Assembly: GCA_009377695.1 (NCBI GenBank)
Contig: WHTP01000016.1
Location: 1-64,000, forward strand
Direction of reading: 5' to 3'
Origin: Hyphomicrobiales bacterium
GTDB lineage: Bacteria; Pseudomonadota; Alphaproteobacteria; Rhizobiales; Xanthobacteraceae
Length of the DNA: 64,000 nucleotides
Position 1 is the stretch's first letter, and each line of letters starts with the position of its first letter. Below, one piece after another: positions 48,394-57,440 of the stretch. The position numbers were made by a program, and so were the translations under genes. The notes under the pieces were generated by a model. That model worked only from the letters and a program-made list of their open reading frames with translations. It was not told where the DNA came from and ran no database searches.

Positions 48394-49386
48394 TTGACGG
48401 ATTACTATTCCATTCTCTCGCGTGCCGTCGCTCAGCTCGACCGCAACACGGCGCAAGCGCGCGCCGCGCTGTTTGAGCGCGCGCGCAGGATTCTTGTTGA
48501 CCAAATCGAGAGTGATCGCGAGCGCTGGACCGACAAGGCGGCGTTGGCGGAGGTCGCCAACTTCGACGCCGCAACCGATCGCATCGAAGCCGACGTCGCC
48601 AGGCGCATGACAAGCGACTCGATCGGCCGCCACCGGCAACATCAACCGGCTGATATAAGACCGTCCGCGCCGGCGGATGTTGCTCCCGATGAACCGAAGC
48701 GCGGCCTTGGTCGCGTTGCGGTGTTAGGTGGAGCGGGCGTGCTCGCACTTCTTCTGGGGGTCGGCATCGCCGTGTATGCCTTCCGTGGCGGGCAGACGAC
48801 CTCTCCGCAGACCAAGGCGCCAGCCGCCGGTGTCGTAGCGAAGGCACCGGAGGCGAACACAACCGTTTCGTCCCGCCCGTCCCCCGATGGCGATGATCTT
48901 GAGCCCGGGGTCGACGGCGGCTCCACGGATGCCGGCCTGCCCTACTACCTGCGACGCCAAGCGGTCTATTACCGAACCGTCTATTCTCCCGGAATGGTCG
49001 TCGTCGACCGCTCGCAACGGTTTCTCTATCTCGTGCAGGCGCAGGCCAGAGCCTTGCGTTACGGCATTGGCGTCGGCGGGGAGTGTAACATCAGCCCTGG
49101 CCTCTACCGGATCAAAAGCAAATCGCAGCAGTGGCCGGCATGGTCACCCTCGCCGGAACTGCTCAAGCGTCGCAGCTACCCGGCGCGTGTCCCCGGCGGA
49201 CCCGGGAACCCGCTGGGCGCTTACGCACTGTATTTCGAGAGCAGCCTTCCGGGAATCCACGGCACCAACGCGCCGAGATCAATTGGCCAGGCACCGACAC
49301 TCGGTTGCTTCCGACTCATCAATGATGACGTGGTCGATCTCGAGAAGCGTGTCACCATCGGAACCGGCGTTGTGGTGCTAAACTAG
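48394..49386 (+). CDS. membrane-anchored L,D-transpeptidase (YkuD) with N-terminal cytoplasmic region (probable TTG start)
   Basis: N-terminal soluble region, TM VAVLGGAGVLALLLGVGIAVYAF, then YkuD domain with IHGTNAPRSIGQAPTLGCFRLINDDVVDL; AAGGAG 7 nt before TTG. Confidence 0.9.
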   Translation: MTDYYSILSRAVAQLDRNTAQARAALFERARRILVDQIESDRERWTDKAALAEVANFDAATDRIEADVARRMTSDSIGRHRQHQPADIRPSAPADVAPDEPKRGLGRVAVLGGAGVLALLLGVGIAVYAFRGGQTTSPQTKAPAAGVVAKAPEANTTVSSRPSPDGDDLEPGVDGGSTDAGLPYYLRRQAVYYRTVYSPGMVVVDRSQRFLYLVQAQARALRYGIGVGGECNISPGLYRIKSKSQQWPAWSPSPELLKRRSYPARVPGGPGNPLGAYALYFESSLPGIHGTNAPRSIGQAPTLGCFRLINDDVVDLEKRVTIGTGVVVLN

Positions 49387-49410
49387 TCTCCCGGTTCCGA
49401 AGCTCGTGTC
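49384..49410. repeat. solo arm of the dispersed palindromic repeat, member F
   Basis: TAGTCTCCCGGTTCCGAAGCTCGTGTC aligns to the left arm of member C (TAGTGCCCC-ATC-GTTTCCGAAGTTCGTGTC), 23/27 plus a 3-nt gap. Confidence 0.45.
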
Positions 49411-49611
49411 GTCTGCCGCGCGGCGCGGGACGCGCGGCATCAGTCAGAACGGCCCTTCTGTTCCGCAAATTCGGATCAAACTTGACAATTGCTGCAAAGC
49501 CTCCCGTGAGGAGGTTCCGGTAGGCTGCTCAACGGGTTCCGGGGCCCTCTGGAACCGCGTGAGCCCGGCCTGCGTTGAATTGGCGCCGGGAGACGGTCGA
49601 AGGAAAGCGCC

Positions 49612-50001
49612 ATGAACCTCGTCGCCAAAGTGATTATGTGGATTGTCCTGTCGCTGTTTGCTGCCCTAGGCGCAAAGGCTGAGAACGCATCGTCCCAGGA
49701 CGTGCAGGCGGCACGGCTTGTGATCTGCGGTTCAGCCGAAAAGGCGCAGCTCTTCGCGGCGGAGAATCAAGACATTCAGGCCGCAATGGCCGATGAAAAG
49801 GCAACCGGTGCTTCCGCATCCTGCCTGGTCGCCGGCATCGCCTATATCTCCGGCCGGCAGATGGAGCGCGTGACGAACAAGGACGGATCATACAATGTGA
49901 CGGAGATCATGATCGTCGGCGTCGCGACGCCCTATGGCATGCTCGCGATCGAGCCATCCGTCGTTTACACGCTCCTGAAGGCGCAGGAAGAAGCGGCATA
50001 A
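49612..50001 (+). CDS. secreted hypothetical protein
   Basis: Signal peptide MNLVAKVIMWIVLSLFAALGAKAENA; coherent ORF. Confidence 0.7.
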   Translation: MNLVAKVIMWIVLSLFAALGAKAENASSQDVQAARLVICGSAEKAQLFAAENQDIQAAMADEKATGASASCLVAGIAYISGRQMERVTNKDGSYNVTEIMIVGVATPYGMLAIEPSVVYTLLKAQEEAA

Positions 50002-50132
50002 AGCATGGGTCTTCCGCGAGGAAATGTCTGTTCGAGATACGGCGTGAGACATTTCCGAATATCGACCCGAGCTTGAGAGCTTGGACCCGGTGACCCTGCT
50101 CGTCATCCCGTTCGCCCGGTTGCTGCTGAGCG

Positions 50133-51404
50133 TCATCGTCCTCCGTGCGATGATGGCTGCGACGACGGTCTAAAGCCGACGCTCTTCGCCAACTTTGCCT
50201 GGTTCGGCTCCATCACGTTGCGCGCTGGAAATCGCGCTGTTTTGGCAAACGCCAGCGGCAACGCCGCAGCGACGGCGAGGAGCACGGCGATCAGCGATAA
50301 CGCCGCGCGATAAGGAACGATAGCGATCAGCATCGGACCAGCGATAGCGCCCGCGGCCCAGGCCGACAGCATCGCACCATAGATCGTTCCGGCATTGCGC
50401 GCGCCGAACACATCGGAGGTGAACGCCGGCATCGTGCCGAAGCCTCCGCCATAGCAGAGCGCTACGACGGCGAACGGAACGAGCAGCATGTTGAAGCCGT
50501 CGATCGCCGGCATCAGCGCAAAGGTGATGGCCTGGATCAGGAACAGGGCGAAGAAGGTACGGGCACGGCCGATCGCATCCGACAGCGTTCCCCAGAGCAG
50601 GCGGCCGAGACCGTTAAACAACGCAATCACGCCCACCGCCACCGCGCCCAGCGCCGGACCAACCTGCGTCAACTCTTCTGCCAGCGGTGCGGCGACGGAG
50701 ATCAGCGCCGCCCCGGCGGCGATGTTGAGCGCCAGCATCCACCAGAGCAGATGCCAATGCGGAGTTCGCAGCGCCTGCGCGAGCGTCATCGGCGTGCCGG
50801 CGCGCACGCTCCCCTGCTGCGCAGGCGTCCAACCGGGTGGCGCATAGTTGTCTGGCGCGGGCTGCAAGACCTGCGCCGCCGACACGACCACGACAAAATA
50901 GCTCGCACCCAGAATTATCAGCGTGTTCTCGACGCCATGCATCTTGATCAGTTCGGTCGCAAGCGGGCTCGTAATCAAGGCGCCGAGTCCAAACCCGGTC
51001 ACCGCCAACCCGCTGATAAAGCCGCGTCGGTCGGGAAACCATGCGATCAACACGGCAAGCGGCACGATGTAGCCGAGACCAAGCCCCATCCCACCGATCA
51101 CGCCATGCGCGAAATAGAGCATCGAGAGATTAGGCGCGAGGCCGGCGAGCATGGTGCCGAAGCCGTAGAGCAGACCGGCGAGAGTCGCGGTGGCACGCGA
51201 GCCGATGCGGCGCTGCAGGCTGCCGCCGAACCCCGCCGTCAGGCCAAGCACGGCAAGTGTGATCGTGAAGGTCAGGTTGACCGCGGGCCTGCTCGCACCG
51301 AACTTGTCCTGCAGCGGATTGAGAAACACGCTCCAGCCATACACTGCGCCGAGCGCGAGCTGCATGCAAAACGCGGCCGCGGCAATGCCGGCGCGTTGTG
51401 ACAT
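50133..51404 (-). CDS. MFS transporter, OFA (oxalate/formate antiporter) family
   Basis: LALGAVYGWSVFLNPLQDKFGASRPAVNLTFTITLAVLGLTAGFGG, GGMGLGLGYIVPLAVLIAWFPDRRGFISGLAVTGFGLGALI. Confidence 0.93.
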   Translation of the reverse strand: MSQRAGIAAAAFCMQLALGAVYGWSVFLNPLQDKFGASRPAVNLTFTITLAVLGLTAGFGGSLQRRIGSRATATLAGLLYGFGTMLAGLAPNLSMLYFAHGVIGGMGLGLGYIVPLAVLIAWFPDRRGFISGLAVTGFGLGALITSPLATELIKMHGVENTLIILGASYFVVVVSAAQVLQPAPDNYAPPGWTPAQQGSVRAGTPMTLAQALRTPHWHLLWWMLALNIAAGAALISVAAPLAEELTQVGPALGAVAVGVIALFNGLGRLLWGTLSDAIGRARTFFALFLIQAITFALMPAIDGFNMLLVPFAVVALCYGGGFGTMPAFTSDVFGARNAGTIYGAMLSAWAAGAIAGPMLIAIVPYRAALSLIAVLLAVAAALPLAFAKTARFPARNVMEPNQAKLAKSVGFRPSSQPSSHGGR

Positions 51405-51607
51405 CCCGAAACCGCGAAACCGATAAAGTCCGACCGCTCCATCGCCCCTGTGGAACCCTTGCATCCATCTTCTCCGCTACCAGACTGACGCCCAGCGAGG
51501 CGTGACCCTAGGCGGGCCGCCGGGCGGCGACATGTGAGCTGCCTCACTGTGCGGAGATTTGTTTTGGCCGGTGGCGGCCGGTGCGGCGCGAGGGTATGAG
51601 CATTGCG

Positions 51608-53341
51608 ATGAAGATCGCGAGCTTCAACATCAACAATGTGCGGCGCCGCCTGCCGAACCTCCTTGATTGGCTCAATCGCGCGAAGCCTGACGTCGCGTGC
51701 CTGCAGGAGCTGAAGTCCGCGGACGCCGAATTCCCGGCCGACGCGCTGCGGCAGATCGGCTACGAGGCGATCTGGCGCGGCGAGAAGACCTGGAACGGTG
51801 TTGCGATCCTCGCGCGCGGGGTCATGCCGGTGGTCACCCGCACCGAATTGCCGGGTGATCCGGATGACCGGCAAAGCCGCTACATCGAGGCTGCCGTCAA
51901 CGGCATACTGATCGCGTCGCTCTACGCGCCCAACGGCAACCCGCAGCCGGGACCAAAATTCGACTACAAGCTCGCCTGGTTCCGGCGCCTCACCCGTCAC
52001 GCAGCCACGCTCAACAAGGCGAGCATTCCGGTCGTGCTGGCGGGTGACTACAACGTCGTGCCGACCGCGCAGGATATCTACCCGACAACGTCCTACGACG
52101 ACGACGCGCTGCTGCAGCCGCAGAGCCGCGCTGCCTACAAGCGCCTTTTGGCGCAAGGCTGGATCGACGCCATCCGCGTGCTGCACCCGGACGCGCCGAT
52201 GTATACGTTCTGGGATTACAAGCGCAAACGCTGGGAGCGCGACGCCGGCATGCGCCTGGACCAGGTCCTTCTGACCCCCGACCTGCATGCGCGATTGGTC
52301 GACGCCGGGGTTGATCGGACCGAACGCGGCGAGGCGAACGCCAGCGATCACGTGCCGGTCTGGGTGGTGTTGCGCGACGCTGCCAGGCAGCGTGCGAAAC
52401 CGACGCGCGGAGCTAGCACTGCGCCGCAACCGCCTAAGCCTGCACCACGAGTTCAGCGAAGCAAGCCCGCCGCGACAGCAAAAGAACGCCGGCCACTGCT
52501 GGTGATCGACGGGGACTCATTCGCACACCGCGCGTATCACGCCCTGCCGAAAAACATCATGAGGGCTGGCCGCAAGTCCGCCGGCGCGATCCTCGGCTTT
52601 GCCAACTACCTTTTACGCTTCTACCAGACTGAACAGCCGCGCGCTGTCCTGGTGGGCTGGGACACGCTGACTGCCGAAACTTATCGGCACGAAAGTTTCC
52701 CGGATTACCAGGGCGGACGGGAATTTGACGACGCACTCATCGAACAGCTCGACATCCTGCCGACACTGGTCGCCGCCTGCGGCTTCGCGAACGCCAAGAA
52801 GGCGGGTTACGAAGCCGACGATTTCCTCGCCGCAGCGGCGGCGCGAGAGGAACGGCGCGGCGGCATCACGCTCGTCGCAAGCGGCGACCGCGACACGTTC
52901 CAGCTTGCGTCGGACGCTACGACGATCCTCTATCCGGTCCGCGCCGGCGAGATCGCGCGCATCACGCCGGCCGATGTGCGGACGCGCTACGGTGTTGACC
53001 CTGCACAGGTGCCGGATTTCATCGCGCTGCGCGGCGACCCTTCGGACCGGCTGCCGGGCGCGAAAAATGTCGGGGCGCAGGGTGCGGCCGATGTCCTGCG
53101 CCGGCATGGATCGCTGGAAGGCGCGCTCGCCGCCGGCCGCTTCGCGGCCCAGGCCAAAGAGCTGCGGCTCTACCGTTCGATCGCCACGATGGACCGCAAG
53201 GCGCCGCTGCCGCCCCTCCCCGATGAGACGCCAAGCTGGTCGAAAGCATCTGCGCTCGCGCGCACTTGGCAGCTCAACCAGCTCGCCGACCGCCTCGCAG
53301 CCATGTCGGAAGCCCAAAGCAGGCAGGCCGTGCGAGGCTGA
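51608..53341 (+). CDS. fusion protein: exonuclease III/AP endonuclease + 5'-3' (FEN-type) exonuclease
   Basis: N-half: MKIASFNINNVRRRLPNLLDWL, CLQELKS, NGVAILARG, GDYNVVPT, SDHVPVWV. C-half: LLVIDGDSFAHRAYHALP, YEADDFLAA, SGDRDTFQL, ALRGDPSDRLPGAKNVGAQGAADVL. Confidence 0.95.
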   Translation: MKIASFNINNVRRRLPNLLDWLNRAKPDVACLQELKSADAEFPADALRQIGYEAIWRGEKTWNGVAILARGVMPVVTRTELPGDPDDRQSRYIEAAVNGILIASLYAPNGNPQPGPKFDYKLAWFRRLTRHAATLNKASIPVVLAGDYNVVPTAQDIYPTTSYDDDALLQPQSRAAYKRLLAQGWIDAIRVLHPDAPMYTFWDYKRKRWERDAGMRLDQVLLTPDLHARLVDAGVDRTERGEANASDHVPVWVVLRDAARQRAKPTRGASTAPQPPKPAPRVQRSKPAATAKERRPLLVIDGDSFAHRAYHALPKNIMRAGRKSAGAILGFANYLLRFYQTEQPRAVLVGWDTLTAETYRHESFPDYQGGREFDDALIEQLDILPTLVAACGFANAKKAGYEADDFLAAAAAREERRGGITLVASGDRDTFQLASDATTILYPVRAGEIARITPADVRTRYGVDPAQVPDFIALRGDPSDRLPGAKNVGAQGAADVLRRHGSLEGALAAGRFAAQAKELRLYRSIATMDRKAPLPPLPDETPSWSKASALARTWQLNQLADRLAAMSEAQSRQAVRG

Positions 53342-53810
53342 GCCACGAGATGAGTGGCGATATAATAGATATAATTAGATGCAGAGAATTTCGCGATCAG
53401 CACTCTCCGCGCGTTGTGCAGAGGCACTCAGCCCGTCAGCTCAACCCGAACTTCTGCCGCTGAGGTTCTCCCCCAGTCTCGAGCGAATGGTATTAACAAA
53501 TTTGTCACAAATCTTAAATTCTATTTACCACTCCTAATGACCTCGGCCCGGGTCGGGCTACGGTTGTTGGGACCGTGGCGGTCTTTGCGGCCATTGCGAC
53601 GCCGCGAGCGGGCCGGCTGCAAATCCGCGTGCGGTAACAACACACACGCAATGAGCGGGAACAAAATCCGATCGCGTGGGAGCTTCGTGTGCCCGGACGC
53701 GCGCAATCGCGAAATGCAGCATGAGCAAACCGCGCGTGCGCATCTTGCGAGGCTGTCTCGTGGTCGCTTGAATGCCGAGATCGAGCCGATCGGGCGGCGC
53801 GATCGAAACT

Positions 53811-53887
53811 TGGAGGCCCAGCCTGGACTTGAACCAGGATACGAGCGGTGCCCCGCCCTCGCGTTTGCCACTTCCGCGCACCGGGCC
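53811..53887 (-). tRNA. atypical or degenerate tRNA-like sequence with encoded CCA (Cys-like discriminator U73)
   Basis: GGCCCGG-TG-CGCG-GAAGTGGCAAA-CGCG-A-GGGCGGGGCACCGCTC-GTAT-CCTGG-TTCAAGT-CCAGG-CTGGGCC-T-CCA; acceptor, D and T stems pair, anticodon loop abnormal. Confidence 0.45.
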
Positions 53888-54042
53888 GTTGCCGGGCACC
53901 GTAGTCATACAGGGAGGAACTGCAATCGCGAGTCCCGAATATGCTTAAAGTCCAGAATTCGCCGCTCTATCACGTAGTCATCACTGTGAACCCAGCGCTG
54001 AACCTAGCGCTGTCGCGCAACCTTGGCTGGTAGCACCAATCT

Positions 54043-54830
54043 ATGACGCACAACGGCGAAACGCCGCTCCAAGGCGGAGGCAGGACGGCGGTGGCGCGCC
54101 GCGGCGGCTTCGTTCTTCGCGAAACGGGTCCTTGGGCGCCTTCAGTGCACGCTCTGCTTCGCCACCTTGAACAGAAAGACTTCGCGGCAGCGCCCCGAGT
54201 CGTTGATGGTGGCTTGATGACCAGGGGCGCGAAGTTCTCACCTACATCGAAGGCGAGATCGTCAATCCGGCGCTCTGGTCTGACGAGGCGATTCACGAGC
54301 TCGCCGTGCTGATCCGACGGATGCACGATGCGACGAGTTCGTTCCAGCCGCCGCCGCATGCGCTCTGGCGTCCGTGGTTCGGCCGGGAGGTTGGCCGGCC
54401 CGACATCATCGGACACTGCGACGCGGCGCCTTGGAATATCGTGTCGCGCGACGGCATGCCGGTCGCCCTGATCGATTGGGAAGTCGCCGGTCCCGTCGAC
54501 CGGCTGACCGAAATCGCCATGACGGCATGGAACAACGCGCAGCTTTATGACGACGACGTCGCCGAGATGAACGGGCTGAAAGAGGCCTCGGCACGGATCC
54601 AGCAAGTTCGCGTCTTCGCGGATGGATATGGCTTGTCGGCCGAAGACCGGCGGCATCTGACCTATCGAATGATCGAATTTGCTGCGCACAGCGCAGCCAA
54701 TGAAGTGGCTGAGCAGCGGATCACACCGGAGACCGAATATGCGCCCCGTGTGTGGGGGATCGCCTGGCAGGCACGCAGCGTCGCCTGGCTCATGCGCAAT
54801 CGCTTGGCTCTGGAGGCAGCCCTGGCGTGA
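54043..54830 (+). pseudogene. aminoglycoside phosphotransferase (APH) family protein, frameshifted
   Basis: GGRTAVARRGGFVLRETGPWAPSVHALLRHLE then, after a shift near 54206-54215, WLDDQGREVLTYIEGEIVNPALWSDEAIHELAVLIRRMHDAT...IIGHCDAAPWNIVSRDGMPVALIDWEVAG. Confidence 0.85.
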
Positions 54831-54997
54831 GCCAAATCCATCCAAACAAGCTCATGCAAACTGTCGTTTGAGAAGCAATGTTTCGATGCGATTGAGAAGT
54901 CCGCCCTCCATCGCCACGCCGGTCCAAAGCACCGGCACGTAGAATTAACGTGGTGCCGGCCTTATGTCAGCAACCGTACGAATGTAGGAGCATGCAA

Positions 54998-55318
54998 ATG
55001 AAGAAACGTCTCATTTACCATGCAACAGGCAACCATCGCACCCGCCGTCTTGTCACTGCCTTGGCTGTTTTGGTCCTGTCGGCTTTCGCTTTTTCGCAGG
55101 CAGCGTCGGCCCAAGCCAGCCCTCCCCCAGGCACCCAGCCGAGCATGCAGCCCAAGTCTCAGGCCGAGTCCGACCCGCGCCTGAAGGCGCCGATCGGTCA
55201 TCGTCAGCCGCGGCCTTCGGACTTGCCGCCAAGCATCCAGCGTGACGAAACACAAGGGCGTGCGACCCCGGACGAGCGAGCCCTCGACCGGAAGCTCAAG
55301 ATCTGCAAGCAGTGCTAA
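54998..55318 (+). CDS. secreted hypothetical protein
   Basis: MKKRLIYHATGNHRTRRLVTALAVLVLSAFAFSQAASAQ signal peptide, Pro-rich body. Confidence 0.65.
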   Translation: MKKRLIYHATGNHRTRRLVTALAVLVLSAFAFSQAASAQASPPPGTQPSMQPKSQAESDPRLKAPIGHRQPRPSDLPPSIQRDETQGRATPDERALDRKLKICKQC

Positions 55319-55452
55319 ACTCGCCGGTCCAAGCGATATCGCCGGGATGACGGCGCCTCCGGGTCGACAAACAGAGAACTCCGTTTCCGCCGGAGCCCTT
55401 GCGGTCGCGGCTGCCGATCGGCATCCGCGAGCATCCGAAGCCCCACCATCCG

Positions 55453-56141
55453 CTACGACTGCTCGTCCTTGCCGCACATCAAATCAGCGGCATCAATCAG
55501 CCCGCGCTTGCGGGCGACTTGTTCGGCCGTCAGTCCGTCCTTGTTGGTCACACTTGGATCGGCGCCATGCGCGAGCAGAAGCGTCGTCATCTCGACGGCC
55601 TCGTCCTCGTCGTCAGGCAGACAGAACAGCGGCATCACGACGGCACGAGGGTGGAGCGCGTTTGCAAGTCGGCCATGGCAATGTGGCGTACACGAGCGCC
55701 TCTTCGCGCAAGGACCGTTTCGAATAGGCGTGCACACCGTTGGGATCGGCGCCATGCACGAGCAGCCATTCGGCACGCTTGATGTGATTATACGCTACGG
55801 CGTTTCCGAGCAGATAGTCGAGCGCGCTCAGCGGAACGCGTCCGCCGATCTTGGACGTCTCGGGAATGGCGCGCCATTCCTCCGTCAGTCCACGCTGCTC
55901 GGAGTGCGTCTAGAGAAATTCAAGCCAGCCCCTGTCGTCGCGTGTGATCGACGTGTTGTAGAGCGCCTGCGTATCGTAAGGGCTAGCGCCGCGTTCGATC
56001 AACAGCGTGGCGAATGCTGCCGCGTGTGGATGCGGCGGCTTGTCGCCTTCGCCCTCGCCGAGAGGTTCGTCCAGCCGTCCGTGAAACGCGCATTGGGATC
56101 GGCACCGTGATCGAGCAAGGCGCGCGCCATTTCAAGTGTGT
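55453..56141 (-). pseudogene. ankyrin-repeat protein, multiply disrupted
   Basis: LEMARALLDHGADPNARFTDGWTNL; ATLLIERGASPYDTQALYNTSITRDDRGWLEFL(TAG at 55910-55912); AEWLLVHGADPNGVHAYSKRSL; MTTLLLAHGADPSVTNKDGLTAEQVARKRGL in different frames. Confidence 0.8.
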
Positions 56142-56473
56142 GAGTGTGTCCCCTCGACAACCCCTTCGGACCAAAAGTGTTACCCATGTCTCCGGAATAA
56201 ACCGTAACCCATGTGTCCGGAACGGACCTAAGGTCGGTTTGGCGCGCCGCTCTGGATGAAAGTGAGAACTACGTTTTCGCTGGCGCTCTCTGATATTGCG
56301 ACCGCAAGCGCGCGATAGCAGCCAGAAGTATCCGGCGCTCGCCAAAGCCACCACGACCGCCCGCGCGCGAATTGCACCGTTGCGTAGTGGGCGGGCAGAA
56401 GTCTGCAATCACCGGAACGCACCATTCGGCTGGCTTTTCGGTGTGGCCGCTTGCGAAGCGCGTTGGGCGACGC

Positions 56474-56503
56474 TTGACTCCGTACTATGATACAGAGTGC
56501 ATC
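56474..56503 (+). promoter_or_regulatory. MerR-type promoter/operator upstream of merR-HMA
   Basis: TTGACTCCGTACTATGATACAGAGTGCATC; 23/30 identical to 57343-57372. Confidence 0.65.
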
Positions 56504-56510
56504 GTAATCG

Positions 56511-57233
56511 ATGAGACGCGCCATGGCGACAGGAATGACCATCAGCCGCGCCGCTGAGCAGGCGGGCGTCGGCGTCGAAACCATCCGCTTCTACGAGCGG
56601 CGCGGGCTGATTAAGCAACCCGCCCGGCCAAGGAGCGGCAGTTACCGCTTCTATGACGATGGGGTCGTCGAGCGCATTCGCTTCATCCGGCAAGCGCAGG
56701 AGCTCGGCTTCTCTCTGCGCGAGATTGCGGAGCTCCTCTCGCTGCGAGCCGATCCTGGGGCCGATTGCGGCGATGTCCGAACACAGGCGGTGATCAAACG
56801 CGAAGAGGTCGACCGCAAGATCGCACAGCTTCAGCACATCCGGGCTGCACTCAGCGAGCTGATCGCGTCCTGCCCGGGTGGCGGTGCTTTGCGCGCTTGC
56901 ACGATCATCGATGCCTTGAACGGGCGGAAAGGCACGACAGCCGCCCGATCCGCATCGCGGGCGCCGCGATCTCCCGGCGATTCACCGGATCAGCCACCTG
57001 CAGCGAAAGGAAGCAAGGTGAGGACGGCTACGTTCAAGATCGACGGGATGTATTGTGACGGTTGCGCGCGCACCATCGAGGCCCTGGTTTCATCGGAGAC
57101 AGGCGTGCGCAAGGCAACCGTGTCGTTCAAGACGCAGGAAGCCCGCGTCCTGTTCGATCCGCTCGTCGTGAGCGAAGATCGTCTCACGGCAGCGATCCAC
57201 CAGTCAGGATATTCGGTCATCGCCCGGTCGTGA
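56511..57233 (+). CDS. MerR family (mercury-type) regulator fused to C-terminal HMA domain
   Basis: TISRAAEQAGVGVETIRFYERRGLI HTH; Cys triad with C-35-C-9-C spacing as in Hg MerR; C-terminal TFKIDGMYCDGCARTIEALVSSETGVRKATVSFKTQEARVLFDP. Confidence 0.94.
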   Translation: MRRAMATGMTISRAAEQAGVGVETIRFYERRGLIKQPARPRSGSYRFYDDGVVERIRFIRQAQELGFSLREIAELLSLRADPGADCGDVRTQAVIKREEVDRKIAQLQHIRAALSELIASCPGGGALRACTIIDALNGRKGTTAARSASRAPRSPGDSPDQPPAAKGSKVRTATFKIDGMYCDGCARTIEALVSSETGVRKATVSFKTQEARVLFDPLVVSEDRLTAAIHQSGYSVIARS

Positions 57234-57342
57234 CCAGCTCAGGCTGGTAGTGCTCGGGCGAGGGCGACGCTCCACCCCATCACTACCCCTCCCGTTCCCG
57301 CGTGACTTAGCCGAGCTCTCTTCTACCTGGCCGCTGCTGCCC

Positions 57343-57372
57343 TTGACTCCGTATGTTGGTACAGGGTGCAGG
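57343..57372 (+). promoter_or_regulatory. MerR-type promoter/operator upstream of P-type ATPase
   Basis: TTGACTCCGTATGTTGGTACAGGGTGCAGG. Confidence 0.7.
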
Positions 57373-57440
57373 CTTACCTTGAGAGCGCTCGGATCGAAGC
57401 CAGACGATTTGTCCGGGCAATTGCCTCATGGGAGGCTACC

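Noticed and set aside
56186-56230. Two ACCCATGTSTCCGGAAY copies (possible IS481-like or promoter remnant)
   Set aside because: No transposase, terminal inverted repeats or target duplication seen; too short to call a mobile element
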